Shown here piece after piece: positions 1-9,058 of a stretch of DNA of 64,000 nt. The notes under the pieces are model-generated. The model was not told the DNA's origin. It saw only the letters and a list, made by a program, of their open reading frames with translations, and searched no databases. Position 1 is the stretch's first letter. Each line of letters begins with the position of its first letter. Position numbers and translations under genes: made by a program. Source of the DNA: Emergencia sp. 1XD21-10. GTDB lineage: Bacteria; Bacillota; Clostridia; Peptostreptococcales; Anaerovoracaceae. The stretch is from positions 100,849 to 164,848 of the forward strand of contig NZ_QWEQ01000012.1 in assembly GCF_009936045.1 (NCBI RefSeq), written 5' to 3'.

Positions 1-179
1 TTGTCACCGTTTGATTCATTGTCCACAAGGATGCGAAGCATCCGTTTATTGTAAGGCTTTTCAGCCATTAGGGTGGTCTGTGTATCTGTGCTTTGCAGTG
101 CCTCTATCAGATCGGACGCCTCTTCTGCGGTGATGGTTCCTTCTTCTAGCATTTTTAAAATTCTCATTTTCTCTTCCAC
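1..179 (-). CDS. SHOCT-like (LiaX/YvlB N-terminal type) protein, 5' part
   Basis: Only the first 59 or so codons lie inside the window; the gene runs off the left edge. I chose the GTG at 179 because an AGGAGGT-like site (complement of 188-193) sits 8 bases upstream. The visible part has a short amphipathic helix pair (EEKMRILKMLEEGTITAEEA) typical of the small SHOCT-like oligomerisation domain that opens YvlB/LiaX-type envelope-stress proteins, followed by a lysine-rich stretch that starts a new domain. It follows the DUF2089 gene by 34 bases on the same strand, a common pairing in Firmicutes. The DUF2089 protein ends in a similar helix pair (EEILNSLEKGEITAKQALAML), so the two may interact through this module. 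The full length and the rest of the fold cannot be seen. Confidence 0.6.
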   Translation of the reverse strand, partial: MEEKMRILKMLEEGTITAEEASDLIEALQSTDTQTTLMAEKPYNKRMLRILVDNESNGD

Positions 180-213
180 TTGTGGTTACCTCCATAAATT
201 GATTCATTTTGTT

Positions 214-579
214 TTACTTCAGCATGGCAAGCGCCTGCTTTGCTGTGATCTCTCCCTTTTCTAGCGAATTTAAGATCTCCTCTCTGCGCATTGCTTCCGC
301 ATCTTTTTTGGCTGCATTTTCATATCCCAGCGCTCTGATAATGCCGTCCAGGCGAGCGCGCACTGTAGGATAGGAAATGCCCAGTTCTTTCTCAACTTCT
401 TTAATATTGCCGCGACAGCGGATAAAGGTTTCTGTGAAATACAGTTCTTCTTCTGTAAGATAATCGAACTTGCTCAGTGTAAAATCGTTTTCGATGACGG
501 TTTCACAGCGGCTGCATTTCAGTCTCGTTACCTTCAGTTGCCCGTCGCAGACGGGACAGCGGCTGATGATCTTTTTCAT
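214..579 (-). CDS. DUF2089 family protein (zinc ribbon plus HTH)
   Basis: This is a 121-residue probable regulator. Residues 8-27 hold two CxxC pairs (CPVC and CSRC), a zinc ribbon. Residues 35-90 form a helix-turn-helix-like segment (KEVEKELGISYPTVRARLDGI), and the C-terminus carries a SHOCT-like helix pair. This order matches DUF2089 proteins, which are usually encoded beside SHOCT/DUF4097-type envelope proteins, as here. A GGGAGG ribosome binding site lies upstream of the ATG at 579. The likely role is transcriptional control of the downstream gene at 179. The DNA target is unknown. Confidence 0.8.
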   Translation of the reverse strand: MKKIISRCPVCDGQLKVTRLKCSRCETVIENDFTLSKFDYLTEEELYFTETFIRCRGNIKEVEKELGISYPTVRARLDGIIRALGYENAAKKDAEAMRREEILNSLEKGEITAKQALAMLK

Positions 580-679
580 AAATAACTCGTTTTCCTCCCT
601 TCCGATATCAATAATTTAACATCGTAAATTCAAAAAGTCAATATAAAAATTAAAAATATTAATCTTATGATTGAAAAAA

Positions 680-709
680 TTGATATTTTCGTGACGGAAT
701 AAATATGGT
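680..709 (+). promoter_or_regulatory. Possible sigma-A promoter for ylmH
   Basis: TTGATA at 680-685 and TATGGT at 704-709 are separated by 18 bases, 46 bases before the ylmH start. The match is moderate and the surroundings are very AT-rich, so the call is tentative. Confidence 0.4.
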
Positions 710-754
710 AAAATAAAAAGAAAGAAATACTGGAAGTTTATAAGGAGTGTATAG

Positions 755-1561
755 ATGAAAGAAGATAACTTTTTTCTAGGTCAAATAGAGGATAAAATCG
801 CTCAGTGCGAAAATAAATTTATTGCAACCCATACCGGATTTATGGACCTGCACCAGCAGTCTTTAGCGAGGATTTTCTGCAAGAAAAATTTTGTGCAGGT
901 TTTTACACAGAAGCAGGAGGAAGATCCTGAAATGGCGGCAGAAAGACCTGCCTTGAGGACTTTGTTTTACGGAGGATATGAGCAGGCGGAGCGAGTGATT
1001 TTGTTAAATCTGCCGGGGTATGCGGATTTGAAGAATGAGAATCCTTTGGTGATAGTGAGGGCAAAGGTATCGGAGAAAAGTAAGTCGTTGACGCACCGGG
1101 ATTATTTAGGCTCTCTCATCGGACTCGGTATGAAGAGGGAGATGATCGGCGATATTCTGGTGCGCGATGACGGTGCAGACATCATAGTGCTTGCGGAAAT
1201 TGCGGACTTTATTTTGCAGAATTACTGCAAAGCCGGTAGAGTCAGTCTTTCGCTGGAAAAATTGGACATTTCTAAGCTCATCGTGCAGGAAGCAAAGGTG
1301 AGAGAAATTACCGACACGGTAGCGTCCCTGCGTCTTGATAGTATTGTGGCCTCGGGATTTTCACTCTCTCGCGGAAAGGCAGCAGAGGCAATCACAAGAG
1401 GAATCGTTTTTGTCAACAATATGGAGACGGTGAAACCGGATTTTCAATTGAAAGAAGGGGATAAAATTTCGTTAAGGGGAAAAGGCAAGGTCTGTTTGCG
1501 GGAGGTAGGCGGCAAGTCTAGGAAAGACAGGCAGTACATTGCTATTGAGAAGTATGAATAA
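755..1561 (+). CDS. ylmH: S4-domain RNA-binding protein, YlmH family
   Basis: The protein has 268 residues, usual for YlmH. The N-terminal two thirds (about 1-175) contain YlmH signatures such as FMDLHQQSLA near residue 28 and the HRDYLGSLIGLGMKRE block near residue 115. Residues about 180-250 form an S4 domain (RLDSIVASGFSLSRGKAAEAI). Family knowledge: YlmH binds stalled large ribosomal subunits and is linked to ribosome-associated quality control; it often sits in the ylm/divIVA cell-division cluster. Here it stands alone, with no sepF, ylmG or divIVA in view. A GGAG-type site (TAAGGAGTGT) precedes the ATG. The identification is firm; the role in this organism is inferred. Confidence 0.88.
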   Translation: MKEDNFFLGQIEDKIAQCENKFIATHTGFMDLHQQSLARIFCKKNFVQVFTQKQEEDPEMAAERPALRTLFYGGYEQAERVILLNLPGYADLKNENPLVIVRAKVSEKSKSLTHRDYLGSLIGLGMKREMIGDILVRDDGADIIVLAEIADFILQNYCKAGRVSLSLEKLDISKLIVQEAKVREITDTVASLRLDSIVASGFSLSRGKAAEAITRGIVFVNNMETVKPDFQLKEGDKISLRGKGKVCLREVGGKSRKDRQYIAIEKYE

Positions 1562-1841
1562 CAGGGAAAAATATACAGTAAGCAAATAGATTTTCCAGAA
1601 ATAAACATTTTTTGACGGATATTCTCTTCCTCGCTGTGATAATTGAGGAATACTGTGTAAAAGCGCAAGGAAAGAATGAATTATATGTGATGCAAGCGAA
1701 AGAGGAATTTTCAACAGTATGGGGAGTAATCTAAATAATAGAACTTCTTTTTTGAGACCAAAAAAGGCTGGAGGGGCATAGTCCTTTATGATATGATTGG
1801 GGTAGGAAGAGTGGATTGTATGCTTTAGGAGGAGAGAGGAT

Positions 1842-2615
1842 ATGATTTTAGGCAGAGATGATTTAAGAGCCATTGGACTGATTGTGGATGAGCGGATTAA
1901 ACCTTTGGAAGAGAAAATAGATAGGCTGGAAGCCAGAGTCGGTGGTCTGGAAGAGAGAATGGATAGGCTGGAAGCCAGAGTTGGCAGCCTGGAAGTCAGG
2001 TTGGATAGGTTGGAAGACGATATGGAAATTCTCAAGGCTAGGACCAGCAAGCTGGAAGAGAATATGGAAATTCTCAAGGATAGAACCAGCAAGCTGGAAG
2101 AGAATATGGAAATTCTCAAGGATAGAACCAGCAAGCTGGAAGAGAATATGGAAATTCTCAAGGATAGAACCAGCAAGCTGGAAGAGAATATGGAAATTCT
2201 CAAGGATAGAACCAGCAAGCTGGAAGAGAATATGGAAATCGTCAAGGATAGAACCGGCAAGCTAGAAGAGAATATGGAAGTCCTCAAGGATAGAACCAGC
2301 AAACTGGAAGAGAATATGGAGCTTGTCAACAGTCAGCTTAATATGCTGAACACCAGCATGCGGGCGGCTAATGAACGAATTGGAAAGCTGGAAGCAACTG
2401 TAGGAGATATGAAGTGTCAGATTGACAAGAGAGTCATACCAGGCTTGTCAAATATTGAGGCGGTATATCTTAGCACCTTTGAGCGCTATAAAAGTGAATC
2501 GGAAAAGCTGCCGAAGGCATATGAAGATATCGCGATTCTAAAGAAAGTAACCAAAAGTCAGGGACAACTTATAAAAAAGCATGATCAGACGTTGAAAAGA
2601 CTTCAGGTGCAGTAA
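1842..2615 (+). CDS. Coiled-coil protein with 14-residue repeats
   Basis: This 257-residue protein is mostly one long coiled coil. Residues 15-70 carry degenerate 14-residue units of the MDRLEARVGSLE type. Residues 70-167 carry seven nearly identical units KLEENMEILKDRTS, each two heptads. The tail (170-257) is still helical but non-repetitive and ends in basic residues. There is no signal peptide or membrane segment. The start is supported by AGGAGGAGAG just upstream. Proteins of this kind can act as structural rods, spacers or recruitment scaffolds; no specific family is recognised. The opposite strand is also open over this region because of the repeat, but it has no ribosome site and is not taken as a gene. 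Confidence 0.75.
   Translation: MILGRDDLRAIGLIVDERIKPLEEKIDRLEARVGGLEERMDRLEARVGSLEVRLDRLEDDMEILKARTSKLEENMEILKDRTSKLEENMEILKDRTSKLEENMEILKDRTSKLEENMEILKDRTSKLEENMEIVKDRTGKLEENMEVLKDRTSKLEENMELVNSQLNMLNTSMRAANERIGKLEATVGDMKCQIDKRVIPGLSNIEAVYLSTFERYKSESEKLPKAYEDIAILKKVTKSQGQLIKKHDQTLKRLQVQ
2049..2342 (+). repeat. Seven tandem 42-bp repeats inside the coiled-coil gene
   Basis: Units start at 2049, 2091, 2133, 2175, 2217, 2259 and 2301. The first four are almost identical at DNA level and the last three diverge, which suggests recent expansion at the 5' side by recombination or slippage. Each unit is exactly 14 codons, so a gain or loss keeps the frame and changes only rod length. Confidence 0.92.
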
Positions 2616-2672
2616 AAACAGGAAATGAAACCTGACTAATCATAATAAAAACAAGCTTTTATACATATCAGG

Positions 2673-2705
2673 AGGACTCCTTCATTTTGAGGGAGTCTTT
2701 GTTTT
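2673..2705 (+). terminator. Rho-independent terminator after the coiled-coil gene
   Basis: A hairpin formed by AGGACTCCTTC (2673-2683) and GAGGGAGTCTT (2689-2699), with G-U pairs, is followed by a T-rich tail (TTTGTTTTATTT). It lies 58 bases after the stop codon of the coiled-coil gene. Confidence 0.75.
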
Positions 2706-2807
2706 ATTTCTGCTATCTTGTGGTGCGATACGGTATACATCTAGCAGGAATTAAACAAAACAGTACTTACACAAATCGTATTTCAGTTTTTTCCAAAAGG
2801 AAAGGAG

Positions 2808-2836
2808 TTTACTAAGAAAAAAATTTGTGCTAGAAT
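2808..2836 (+). promoter_or_regulatory. Candidate promoter of the MucBP surface protein
   Basis: TTTACT (2808-2813), a 17-base spacer and TAGAAT (2831-2836) lie 74 bases before the ATG of the large surface protein. Confidence 0.5.
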
Positions 2837-2909
2837 ATAGCATGGATGAGTAAAATTTGACGAAGTATCAAGAAAGATATACGGGATTTTTGTAGGAAAG
2901 GGGCGCCTT

Positions 2910-5900
2910 ATGAAACAGAAAATGACAAAAACAAAATGTTTACTTCTTTGCATTTTGCTTCTTATCGGCACAATTCCTTTTAACATACTATACGCAGAGG
3001 AAGAAAAGGATACAACGCCTTATGTGCAGTATAATTTCAACAATAATTTGACAGATGCCAAAGGTCATTCTACACTGACCGCGTGGAGTTCTACTGGGGA
3101 TAACAACAGAAGCAATGCGACCACCAGCTTTGGAGAAGATGCTGACAATGGAACGTATTGGCAGTGGCACTCCAATACCGCAAGAGGCGGCGGTTTTTAT
3201 ATCGATATTGATAAGGATATTGGGGAAGAATATACCATCGGTCTGAAATTTTCTTTTGAAAACACTCTCGGTGGTTGGAGAAAAATTATCGATTATAAGA
3301 ATTCAACCGTTGATACAGGGTTTTACTTCTATAATGGTGGACATCTGAATTTCTACAATTATGGGGTCAACGGCGCCAGTGTAACACAGCCGAATCAGGT
3401 GGTTGATTTAATCGTAAGAAGAAATAAGAGCGGCACATTTGAGGCTTATATCGTAGATGGTGTCAATAAAAAATTTGATATGTCTGTGCAAGACAGTAGT
3501 GGTCAGGGTGTACCGACGGTCATTGGTGGAAAAACCAGACTGGGGTTCTTCTTTGATGATATTGCTACTAGCGCAGAGGCCTCTCCTGGCGGTAAAGTCT
3601 ACAATTTAAAAATTTGGGATAAATACATGGATCCCGATGATGTAATTGAGGCACTTTTACCGAACGGAACGGTCAATATCCATTATACTGACGAAGATGG
3701 AGATGAAGTATTGCCTGACGAAAAAGTCAGCGGTAAGAGCGGAAAGCCTTACTCTGTAGCGCACAAAGAGGTGTTCGGATACCAGTATATGCGTGCAGAG
3801 GGGGCGCCTACCAGCGGTACATTCCCAGACAGTGATGAAGTGGATGTTACATTCCGATACAAATGCCTGATTCCTTATACAGTAACAGTCAGATATGTTG
3901 ATGAAGACGGAAATCAGCTTTGCGAAGATATCGTAGGAAAAGGTGCGGAAGGAAAGACATATAAGGCAAATCAGCTGGAGATTGAGGATTATGATTTTGT
4001 CCGAGTTGAAGGGAATGTAAGCGGGACTTACACTAAAAAGCCACAGCTTGTTACTTTCATCTATAAGCCTGAGGAAAAACTGCCAGTACATGAGAACAGT
4101 ACGGTAATGGCAGTATATCAGGATGAGGATGGAAATCAAATCAATCCAGACATGACATATAAAGGCTATGTTGGGGAAGCGTATCAGACTTCACAGCTTT
4201 ATATTCCAGGCTATACTTTTAAAGAAATCATAGGTTCTGCAGCAGGTAATTATACGGAAGATCCGATTGTTGTAACCTATGTTTACACGAAAAAAGCGGA
4301 AGATGATCCGGACTCTGATAAGGGTGGCAGTATCATCATACGCTATCAGGACAATCAGGGCTATACCATCAGCAGTGATGTTCTGTGCAATGGCAATATT
4401 GGAGCTGCTTATGTTGCGCCGCTAAAGGATATTGCTAAGTATAAATTTGATAAAGTGATTGGTGAAGAAAGCGGTGTTATTGAGGATGGCGTCAAGGTAG
4501 TTACAGTGCTCTACATACCTCTCGCCAGTGACGTGCTGGCAAGATATCTGGATACTGCAGGCAGAACTGTAGCGGAGACGAAAGTTTACTCAGGCGGAGT
4601 TGGACAAAGCTACCGCACCGAAAAACTTGATATAGAAGGCTATGAGTTTATCCGGGTAGAAGGCAATGAAGCCGGTACATTCAGTGAAGATGTGCAGGTG
4701 GTAAAATACATCTACAGGCAGCGAGGCAGCATTACCGTAAAGTACGTGGATTTAGACGGAAAGCCGATTAAAGACGAGGTTTCTTTTACTGATTATGTGG
4801 ACGAGGCGTATGATGTGACAGCGCCGTACATTTCCGGCTATGAGCATATCAGAACAGAAGGAGATGCGACAGGCACGTTCCAGCCGGGTAACCAGGTTAT
4901 CACCCATGTGTATGAGAAAATTAACGAAGGCAGGGTTATCGTGCATTTTGTTGATGACGAAGGAAAACCGGTGCGGGATGATCTGTTGATACATGGCAGA
5001 GTTGGAGCGCCCTATGAAGTAGAGGTGCAGCAGTTCCATGGTTATGAGTATGTTCGAACAGAAGGAGAACTTCATGGCACACTCAGCATGGAAACTGCAG
5101 AGGTAACCCACTATTATAAGCTTACGATGCCGGATACAGTAACGGCAAGGTATGTAGATGAGGATGGAAATTTGCTTTGCGATGATATCATCTATAAGGG
5201 GAAAACCGGCAGCAGTTATAAGACCTCTCAAATTGAGCTTGCCGGCTATGAATTTGTTAAAGTTACAGGCAGCGAGCAAGGGCGTTTTCAAAGGGAGCCG
5301 CAGCTTGTCACCTATGTTTACCGCAAAGCGGCAGAAAAGCCTGTGCCTGAAAAAGGGCAGATAACAGCAAGCTATGTAGATGAAACAGGAAATACCCTGC
5401 ACAGTAATCTTGTATATCAGGGCGTTTTAGGGGAAAGCTGCCAGACTTCGGCGCTGACCATACCAGGTTACCAGTTGAAAGAGATAGTTGGATCAGAATC
5501 TTTGATCTATAAAAAGGAAAATCAGACAGTTACCTACATTTATGTTCCAGAAGATCCGGATACTCCTGAAAATCCGGAGAGGGGTGGTACTGTTATAGTT
5601 CACTATCAGACGGAAGAAGGTCTGACTATCAGAAATGACGATGTCTTTAATGGTGACATCGGAGACGCTTATAAAGCTGTTCGCTACCAGATTTCGGGCT
5701 ATCAGTTTATTCGATCTGAAGGACCGTTTTACGATGCAGCACGGGCAGCCGCAGGCAGTGCGGAAGAAGGCGAAATTGAGGAACGGGTAAAGACTGTCAT
5801 CATGTATTATGTGCCGGAGGACAAGGCGTCTACGGTGATTGCGAAGTATGTGGATGAAGACGGCAACACGATACAATTTGACAGTATCTATAACGGATTC

Positions 5901-6533
5901 GTCGGACAAGTCTATCAGACCAGTCAAAAGAATATCAGCGGATACAAGTTTCTGCGTGTTGAGGGCAGTGAAAGCGGTACGTTCAGCGAGGATGTGCAGA
6001 TTGTAACTTATGTGTACAAGCGAAGTCCAAATGTGGTCATGACGGGCAGAGTGGTAATTCGTTTTGTAGATGAGGATGGTAATATCATTCGAGAGGAAGA
6101 CACTTACATTGGCTATATCGGTGACAAGTATCAGCTGCAGCAGTATGAAATCAGCGGATATAAATATGTGCGTGCCGAGGGAGAAAGTCAGGGTGTCTTT
6201 ACTGCAGAGGATCAGGAAATTGTATTGGTTTACCAGAAGCTGAAAGAAGATATCGATAAGCCAGGCGATAATAAACCAGGACAGGACAAACCAGGCGACA
6301 GCAAGCCGAATCAAAAGCCAGGAGGCAGTTCTGGGAATTCCGGTGGAACCGGCGACCAGAGCGGTACAAATAAAAATCAGAAAAATGACAATTTGCATCA
6401 GATGAACTGGCAGGAAGGCAGACCAAATACGGGTGACCAAACGGCACTACATTTCTATATTGATTTGCTGATTGTATCGATGATAGGGCTTGTTGCCATA
6501 GTAAGAAAGTTAAAAATTGACAAGAAAAAATAG
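2910..6533 (+). CDS. Cell-wall MucBP-repeat surface protein (putative adhesin)
   Basis: The protein has 1207 residues. A signal peptide with a hydrophobic core and AEE after the likely cleavage site covers residues 1-30. Residues about 35-240 look like a concanavalin/laminin-G-like sandwich (YVQYNFNNNLTDAKG, then GGKTRLGFFFDD). Residues about 248-1115 hold twelve MucBP-type units of about 70 residues, each starting like VxYVDEDGN and ending like GTFxxxxQxVTYVY. A hydrophilic DKPGDNKPGQ linker follows. The C-terminus has PNTGD near residue 1172, a hydrophobic helix and a basic tail (KLKIDKKK), a sortase-type anchor. MucBP proteins in gut Firmicutes and Listeria bind mucus or cell-surface glycans, so an adhesive role is inferred. 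It is monocistronic between a promoter and a terminator. Confidence 0.88.
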   Translation: MKQKMTKTKCLLLCILLLIGTIPFNILYAEEEKDTTPYVQYNFNNNLTDAKGHSTLTAWSSTGDNNRSNATTSFGEDADNGTYWQWHSNTARGGGFYIDIDKDIGEEYTIGLKFSFENTLGGWRKIIDYKNSTVDTGFYFYNGGHLNFYNYGVNGASVTQPNQVVDLIVRRNKSGTFEAYIVDGVNKKFDMSVQDSSGQGVPTVIGGKTRLGFFFDDIATSAEASPGGKVYNLKIWDKYMDPDDVIEALLPNGTVNIHYTDEDGDEVLPDEKVSGKSGKPYSVAHKEVFGYQYMRAEGAPTSGTFPDSDEVDVTFRYKCLIPYTVTVRYVDEDGNQLCEDIVGKGAEGKTYKANQLEIEDYDFVRVEGNVSGTYTKKPQLVTFIYKPEEKLPVHENSTVMAVYQDEDGNQINPDMTYKGYVGEAYQTSQLYIPGYTFKEIIGSAAGNYTEDPIVVTYVYTKKAEDDPDSDKGGSIIIRYQDNQGYTISSDVLCNGNIGAAYVAPLKDIAKYKFDKVIGEESGVIEDGVKVVTVLYIPLASDVLARYLDTAGRTVAETKVYSGGVGQSYRTEKLDIEGYEFIRVEGNEAGTFSEDVQVVKYIYRQRGSITVKYVDLDGKPIKDEVSFTDYVDEAYDVTAPYISGYEHIRTEGDATGTFQPGNQVITHVYEKINEGRVIVHFVDDEGKPVRDDLLIHGRVGAPYEVEVQQFHGYEYVRTEGELHGTLSMETAEVTHYYKLTMPDTVTARYVDEDGNLLCDDIIYKGKTGSSYKTSQIELAGYEFVKVTGSEQGRFQREPQLVTYVYRKAAEKPVPEKGQITASYVDETGNTLHSNLVYQGVLGESCQTSALTIPGYQLKEIVGSESLIYKKENQTVTYIYVPEDPDTPENPERGGTVIVHYQTEEGLTIRNDDVFNGDIGDAYKAVRYQISGYQFIRSEGPFYDAARAAAGSAEEGEIEERVKTVIMYYVPEDKASTVIAKYVDEDGNTIQFDSIYNGFVGQVYQTSQKNISGYKFLRVEGSESGTFSEDVQIVTYVYKRSPNVVMTGRVVIRFVDEDGNIIREEDTYIGYIGDKYQLQQYEISGYKYVRAEGESQGVFTAEDQEIVLVYQKLKEDIDKPGDNKPGQDKPGDSKPNQKPGGSSGNSGGTGDQSGTNKNQKNDNLHQMNWQEGRPNTGDQTALHFYIDLLIVSMIGLVAIVRKLKIDKKK

Positions 6534-6542
6534 AAATGAATA

Positions 6543-6597
6543 AAGGACAGCATCTGCGAGGGTATCCTTCAGGCAGGGCTGTCCTTGTTTCTTGATT
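6543..6597 (+). terminator. Terminator of the MucBP gene
   Basis: AAGGACAGC near 6543-6551 can pair with GCTGTCCTT (6578-6586), followed by GTTTCTTGATTTTTT. The loop is long (26 bases), so efficiency is uncertain. The convergent acyl-CoA synthetase gene ends just beyond. Confidence 0.5.
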
Positions 6598-6612
6598 TTT
6601 TGTGGTAATAAT

Positions 6613-8346
6613 TTACAAATGCTTTGCTTCTTCGTGACGCTTGACCTTGCCGGTAGTGGTCTTAATCATAGGCTGGTCGGTGACGATGATACGAAGCATC
6701 TGCTTGTAGGTCGGCAGTTCTTCGTTCATGATATCGATATCTTTTTTTATGATCTGTTCGATTTCGTCAGGATTAGTGGTGCCATAAGTTTCCTTCATAT
6801 AATCTGGCTTATAAACAATCTTTGCACAAAGTGCAAGATCTTTTTCGTCACCGTCTGCTTTGCGCGGCTGACCAAAGACCATATTTTCTTCTACATAAGG
6901 CAGATTACTGATGAGAATCTCAAGTTCTTCCGGATATACGTTCTTGCCGTTTTTTAAAACGATGACGTTTTTCTTTCTGCCGCAGATGAAGACATAACCA
7001 TCTTTATCCAGATAGGCAAGATCGCCGGTATGGAGCCAGCCGTCAGCTAAAATAGCAGCAGTTTCTTCTTCGTTTTCGTAATAACCGCACATTACATTTG
7101 GACCGCGGGCGATAAGCTCACCGATGCCTTCGCTGTTAGGATTATCAATGGCAAGTTCAACGCCGGGCATCGCCATACCGATGGAGCCTGTTTTATGCTG
7201 CCAGGTATTTTCTGCGGCAAGTACAGGAGAAGCTTCTGTCATACCGTAGCCCTGTACTGCGGTGATACCAAAGTTATTAAAGCCCTCCAGCGCTTCTGGG
7301 TCGATGGCAGATGCGCCGCTGATGACGTAGCGCAAATTACCGCCTAGTTGGTCTAAAATTTCCTTAAATAGTTTGCGGCGTATGTCAATACCGACTTTCA
7401 GCAGCAGCTTGGATAACTTCAGACCGAAAGTAACTTTCTTTTCCAGTCCTTGCTTTTTTACTGTTGCCATAATCTTTTTATAGATAGACTCGATGAGAAG
7501 CGGTACACAGACAAAGAGCGAAACTTTGTATTCAACGATGTTTTTCTGCAGATATTTCAGCCCGTCGCAGAAGGTGGTGGTTACACCGGCAGCCAGCATA
7601 ACGACTTGACCTGTTGAGCCAAAGGTGTGATGGTACGGCAGAAATGCCATGTTGATATCGCCGTGACGGATATCTTCCACTTTAAGCATGGCATAGACAT
7701 TGGCAGTAATGTTGTACTGGGACAGTTGTACCGCCTTAGCCATGGAAGTGGTGCCCGAGGTGAACAGAATAATTGAGGTCGCTTTTCCATCAATCGGCAA
7801 TTTGCGATATTCGACAAAACCTGCAGTTAGTGCGTCGTGCCCTTCCTTGATCAAAGCAGGAATGTCTTCATAACCCTCTAAAGGTGACATAGATATGAAA
7901 CTTTCAACCTGTGTATTCTGATTTTCCTGCAGGGCGGTTACGATATCAAGATGTGCAGGATCAAAGACCAGCACATCCGCTTTGCTGCGAATCAGAGAAG
8001 ATTCCACTTCTTCGTAAGGAAGTCCTTTGTCCAGCGGTACACTGATGCCGAGTCCGCAAAGGGTAGAAAAATATGCTAACATCCACTCGCAGCAGTTTTT
8101 TCCAATAATAGCGATCCGCTTTCCCTGAAAGTCTCGCTGTAAAAAAGCGGTGCCCAGACAGTCTACTCGGTGACGAAATTCCTCGAAGGTAATATGCTCG
8201 TAGGAGACTTCTTTCTTTCCCTTTTTATGTTTTATAATAAAGGCGTCATCGCTGCGGTAAGCTTTTGCGCTGTAGTCCAGCAGCGCTCTGAAATCTTCGT
8301 GAAATACCGGATGAAAGACCTGTTTCAGTTCCTGAATTTTTTTCAA
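6613..8346 (-). CDS. Long-chain acyl-CoA synthetase / AMP-binding ligase
   Basis: This 577-residue ANL-superfamily enzyme should activate a carboxylic acid to acyl-AMP and then acyl-CoA. Motifs: the P-loop FTSGTTSMAK (about 195-204), the YGMTEASPV motif (about 366-374), HTGDLAYLDKDGY with the hinge GRKKNVIVLKNGKNVYPEE (about 435-475), and the C-terminal TGKVKR lysine loop near 566. There is no fused acyltransferase or membrane segment. It reads away from a DUF1836 gene, with a divergent promoter between them. Fatty acid activation is the likely role, but the acid specificity cannot be read from sequence and acyl-ACP or aryl acid ligase activity is possible. Confidence 0.85.
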   Translation of the reverse strand: MKKIQELKQVFHPVFHEDFRALLDYSAKAYRSDDAFIIKHKKGKKEVSYEHITFEEFRHRVDCLGTAFLQRDFQGKRIAIIGKNCCEWMLAYFSTLCGLGISVPLDKGLPYEEVESSLIRSKADVLVFDPAHLDIVTALQENQNTQVESFISMSPLEGYEDIPALIKEGHDALTAGFVEYRKLPIDGKATSIILFTSGTTSMAKAVQLSQYNITANVYAMLKVEDIRHGDINMAFLPYHHTFGSTGQVVMLAAGVTTTFCDGLKYLQKNIVEYKVSLFVCVPLLIESIYKKIMATVKKQGLEKKVTFGLKLSKLLLKVGIDIRRKLFKEILDQLGGNLRYVISGASAIDPEALEGFNNFGITAVQGYGMTEASPVLAAENTWQHKTGSIGMAMPGVELAIDNPNSEGIGELIARGPNVMCGYYENEEETAAILADGWLHTGDLAYLDKDGYVFICGRKKNVIVLKNGKNVYPEELEILISNLPYVEENMVFGQPRKADGDEKDLALCAKIVYKPDYMKETYGTTNPDEIEQIIKKDIDIMNEELPTYKQMLRIIVTDQPMIKTTTGKVKRHEEAKHL

Positions 8347-8414
8347 TTTAATATCTCCTTATGTTTAAAAATTGGCGGTACAAAGCCTATAATATTTACG
8401 TAGTTATTGAAACT

Positions 8415-8475
8415 ATATTAACTCATTATAATGACTTTGTCAACGGTTGACAGAAACTTTTCGCTGTGGTATGAT
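8415..8475. promoter_or_regulatory. Back-to-back divergent promoters sharing a palindrome
   Basis: Plus strand: TTGACA at 8447-8452, 17-base spacer, TATGAT at 8470-8475, for the DUF1836 gene. Minus strand: TTGACA (complement of 8438-8443), 17-base spacer, TAATAT (complement of 8415-8420), for the acyl-CoA synthetase. The two -35 boxes are three bases apart and form the perfect inverted repeat TGTCAA-CGG-TTGACA, so one protein or one polymerase could block the other promoter. Confidence 0.75.
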
Positions 8476-8508
8476 TTTCATAGCAAAAAAGGAGGAAAGG
8501 AAACAACC

Positions 8509-9021
8509 ATGGGAAAAAGCAAAGGACTGGAACAATTTAGATTACCGCGCTGGGAGGAACTGCCTTCCATCGATTTGTATCTGGACCAAGTATTGTCTTT
8601 GCTGGAGGAATGGCTGGGACCTTATCTGACCTTTGACGGCAAAAAAATCATGACAAAGACCATGATAAACAATTATGTCAAGCAAAAGTTCATCGCACCG
8701 CCTGTCAACAAGAAGTACGACAGAACGACTGTTGCTTCTCTTTTTGTCATTGCCATTTTGAAGCCAGTTTATACGATCGAAGAGATTTCTCGGCTGATTA
8801 AACTTTCTATTAGAATCAACGAGAAAGAGAAGGCTTATAATGAGTTTTGCGGACACATCGAAAGTGCGGTGTATCATGCTTTCCATCAAACTTCTATGCC
8901 GAAAATTCCCTGTGAAACTGACCCTCGCCACCTGTTCTGGAATGTCTGCAATTCTTTTGCGTGTCAGCTTTATGTGCGGAATATCTACTTGCAGTCCCAC
9001 CCCAAAAATGATAAAATTTAA
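8509..9021 (+). CDS. DUF1836 family protein
   Basis: The protein has 170 residues from the ATG at 8509, which follows GGAGGAAAGG. An upstream ATG at 8431 lies before the promoter boxes and is not used. DUF1836 features: RLPRWEELPSIDLYLDQVL near the N-terminus, MINNYVKQKFIAPPVNKKYDR (a MerR-like winged-helix segment) near 50-70, and a helical C-terminal half. A second member of the family lies at 47864 with the same two motifs. The family has no assigned function that I know; the HTH-like middle and the position opposite an acyl-CoA synthetase suggest local regulation. Confidence 0.8.
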   Translation: MGKSKGLEQFRLPRWEELPSIDLYLDQVLSLLEEWLGPYLTFDGKKIMTKTMINNYVKQKFIAPPVNKKYDRTTVASLFVIAILKPVYTIEEISRLIKLSIRINEKEKAYNEFCGHIESAVYHAFHQTSMPKIPCETDPRHLFWNVCNSFACQLYVRNIYLQSHPKNDKI

Positions 9022-9058
9022 TGAAATATGTACTTTGATTTATGAAGGAGTAAAATAG

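Noticed and set aside
1472..2329. Long open frame on the minus strand across the coiled-coil repeats
   Set aside because: The 42-bp repeat keeps several frames open at once. There is no ribosome site and the product is a low-complexity Ser/Leu repeat.
3657..6440. Minus-strand frames opposite the MucBP gene
   Set aside because: They have no start signals, and the codon pattern and domains are on the plus strand.
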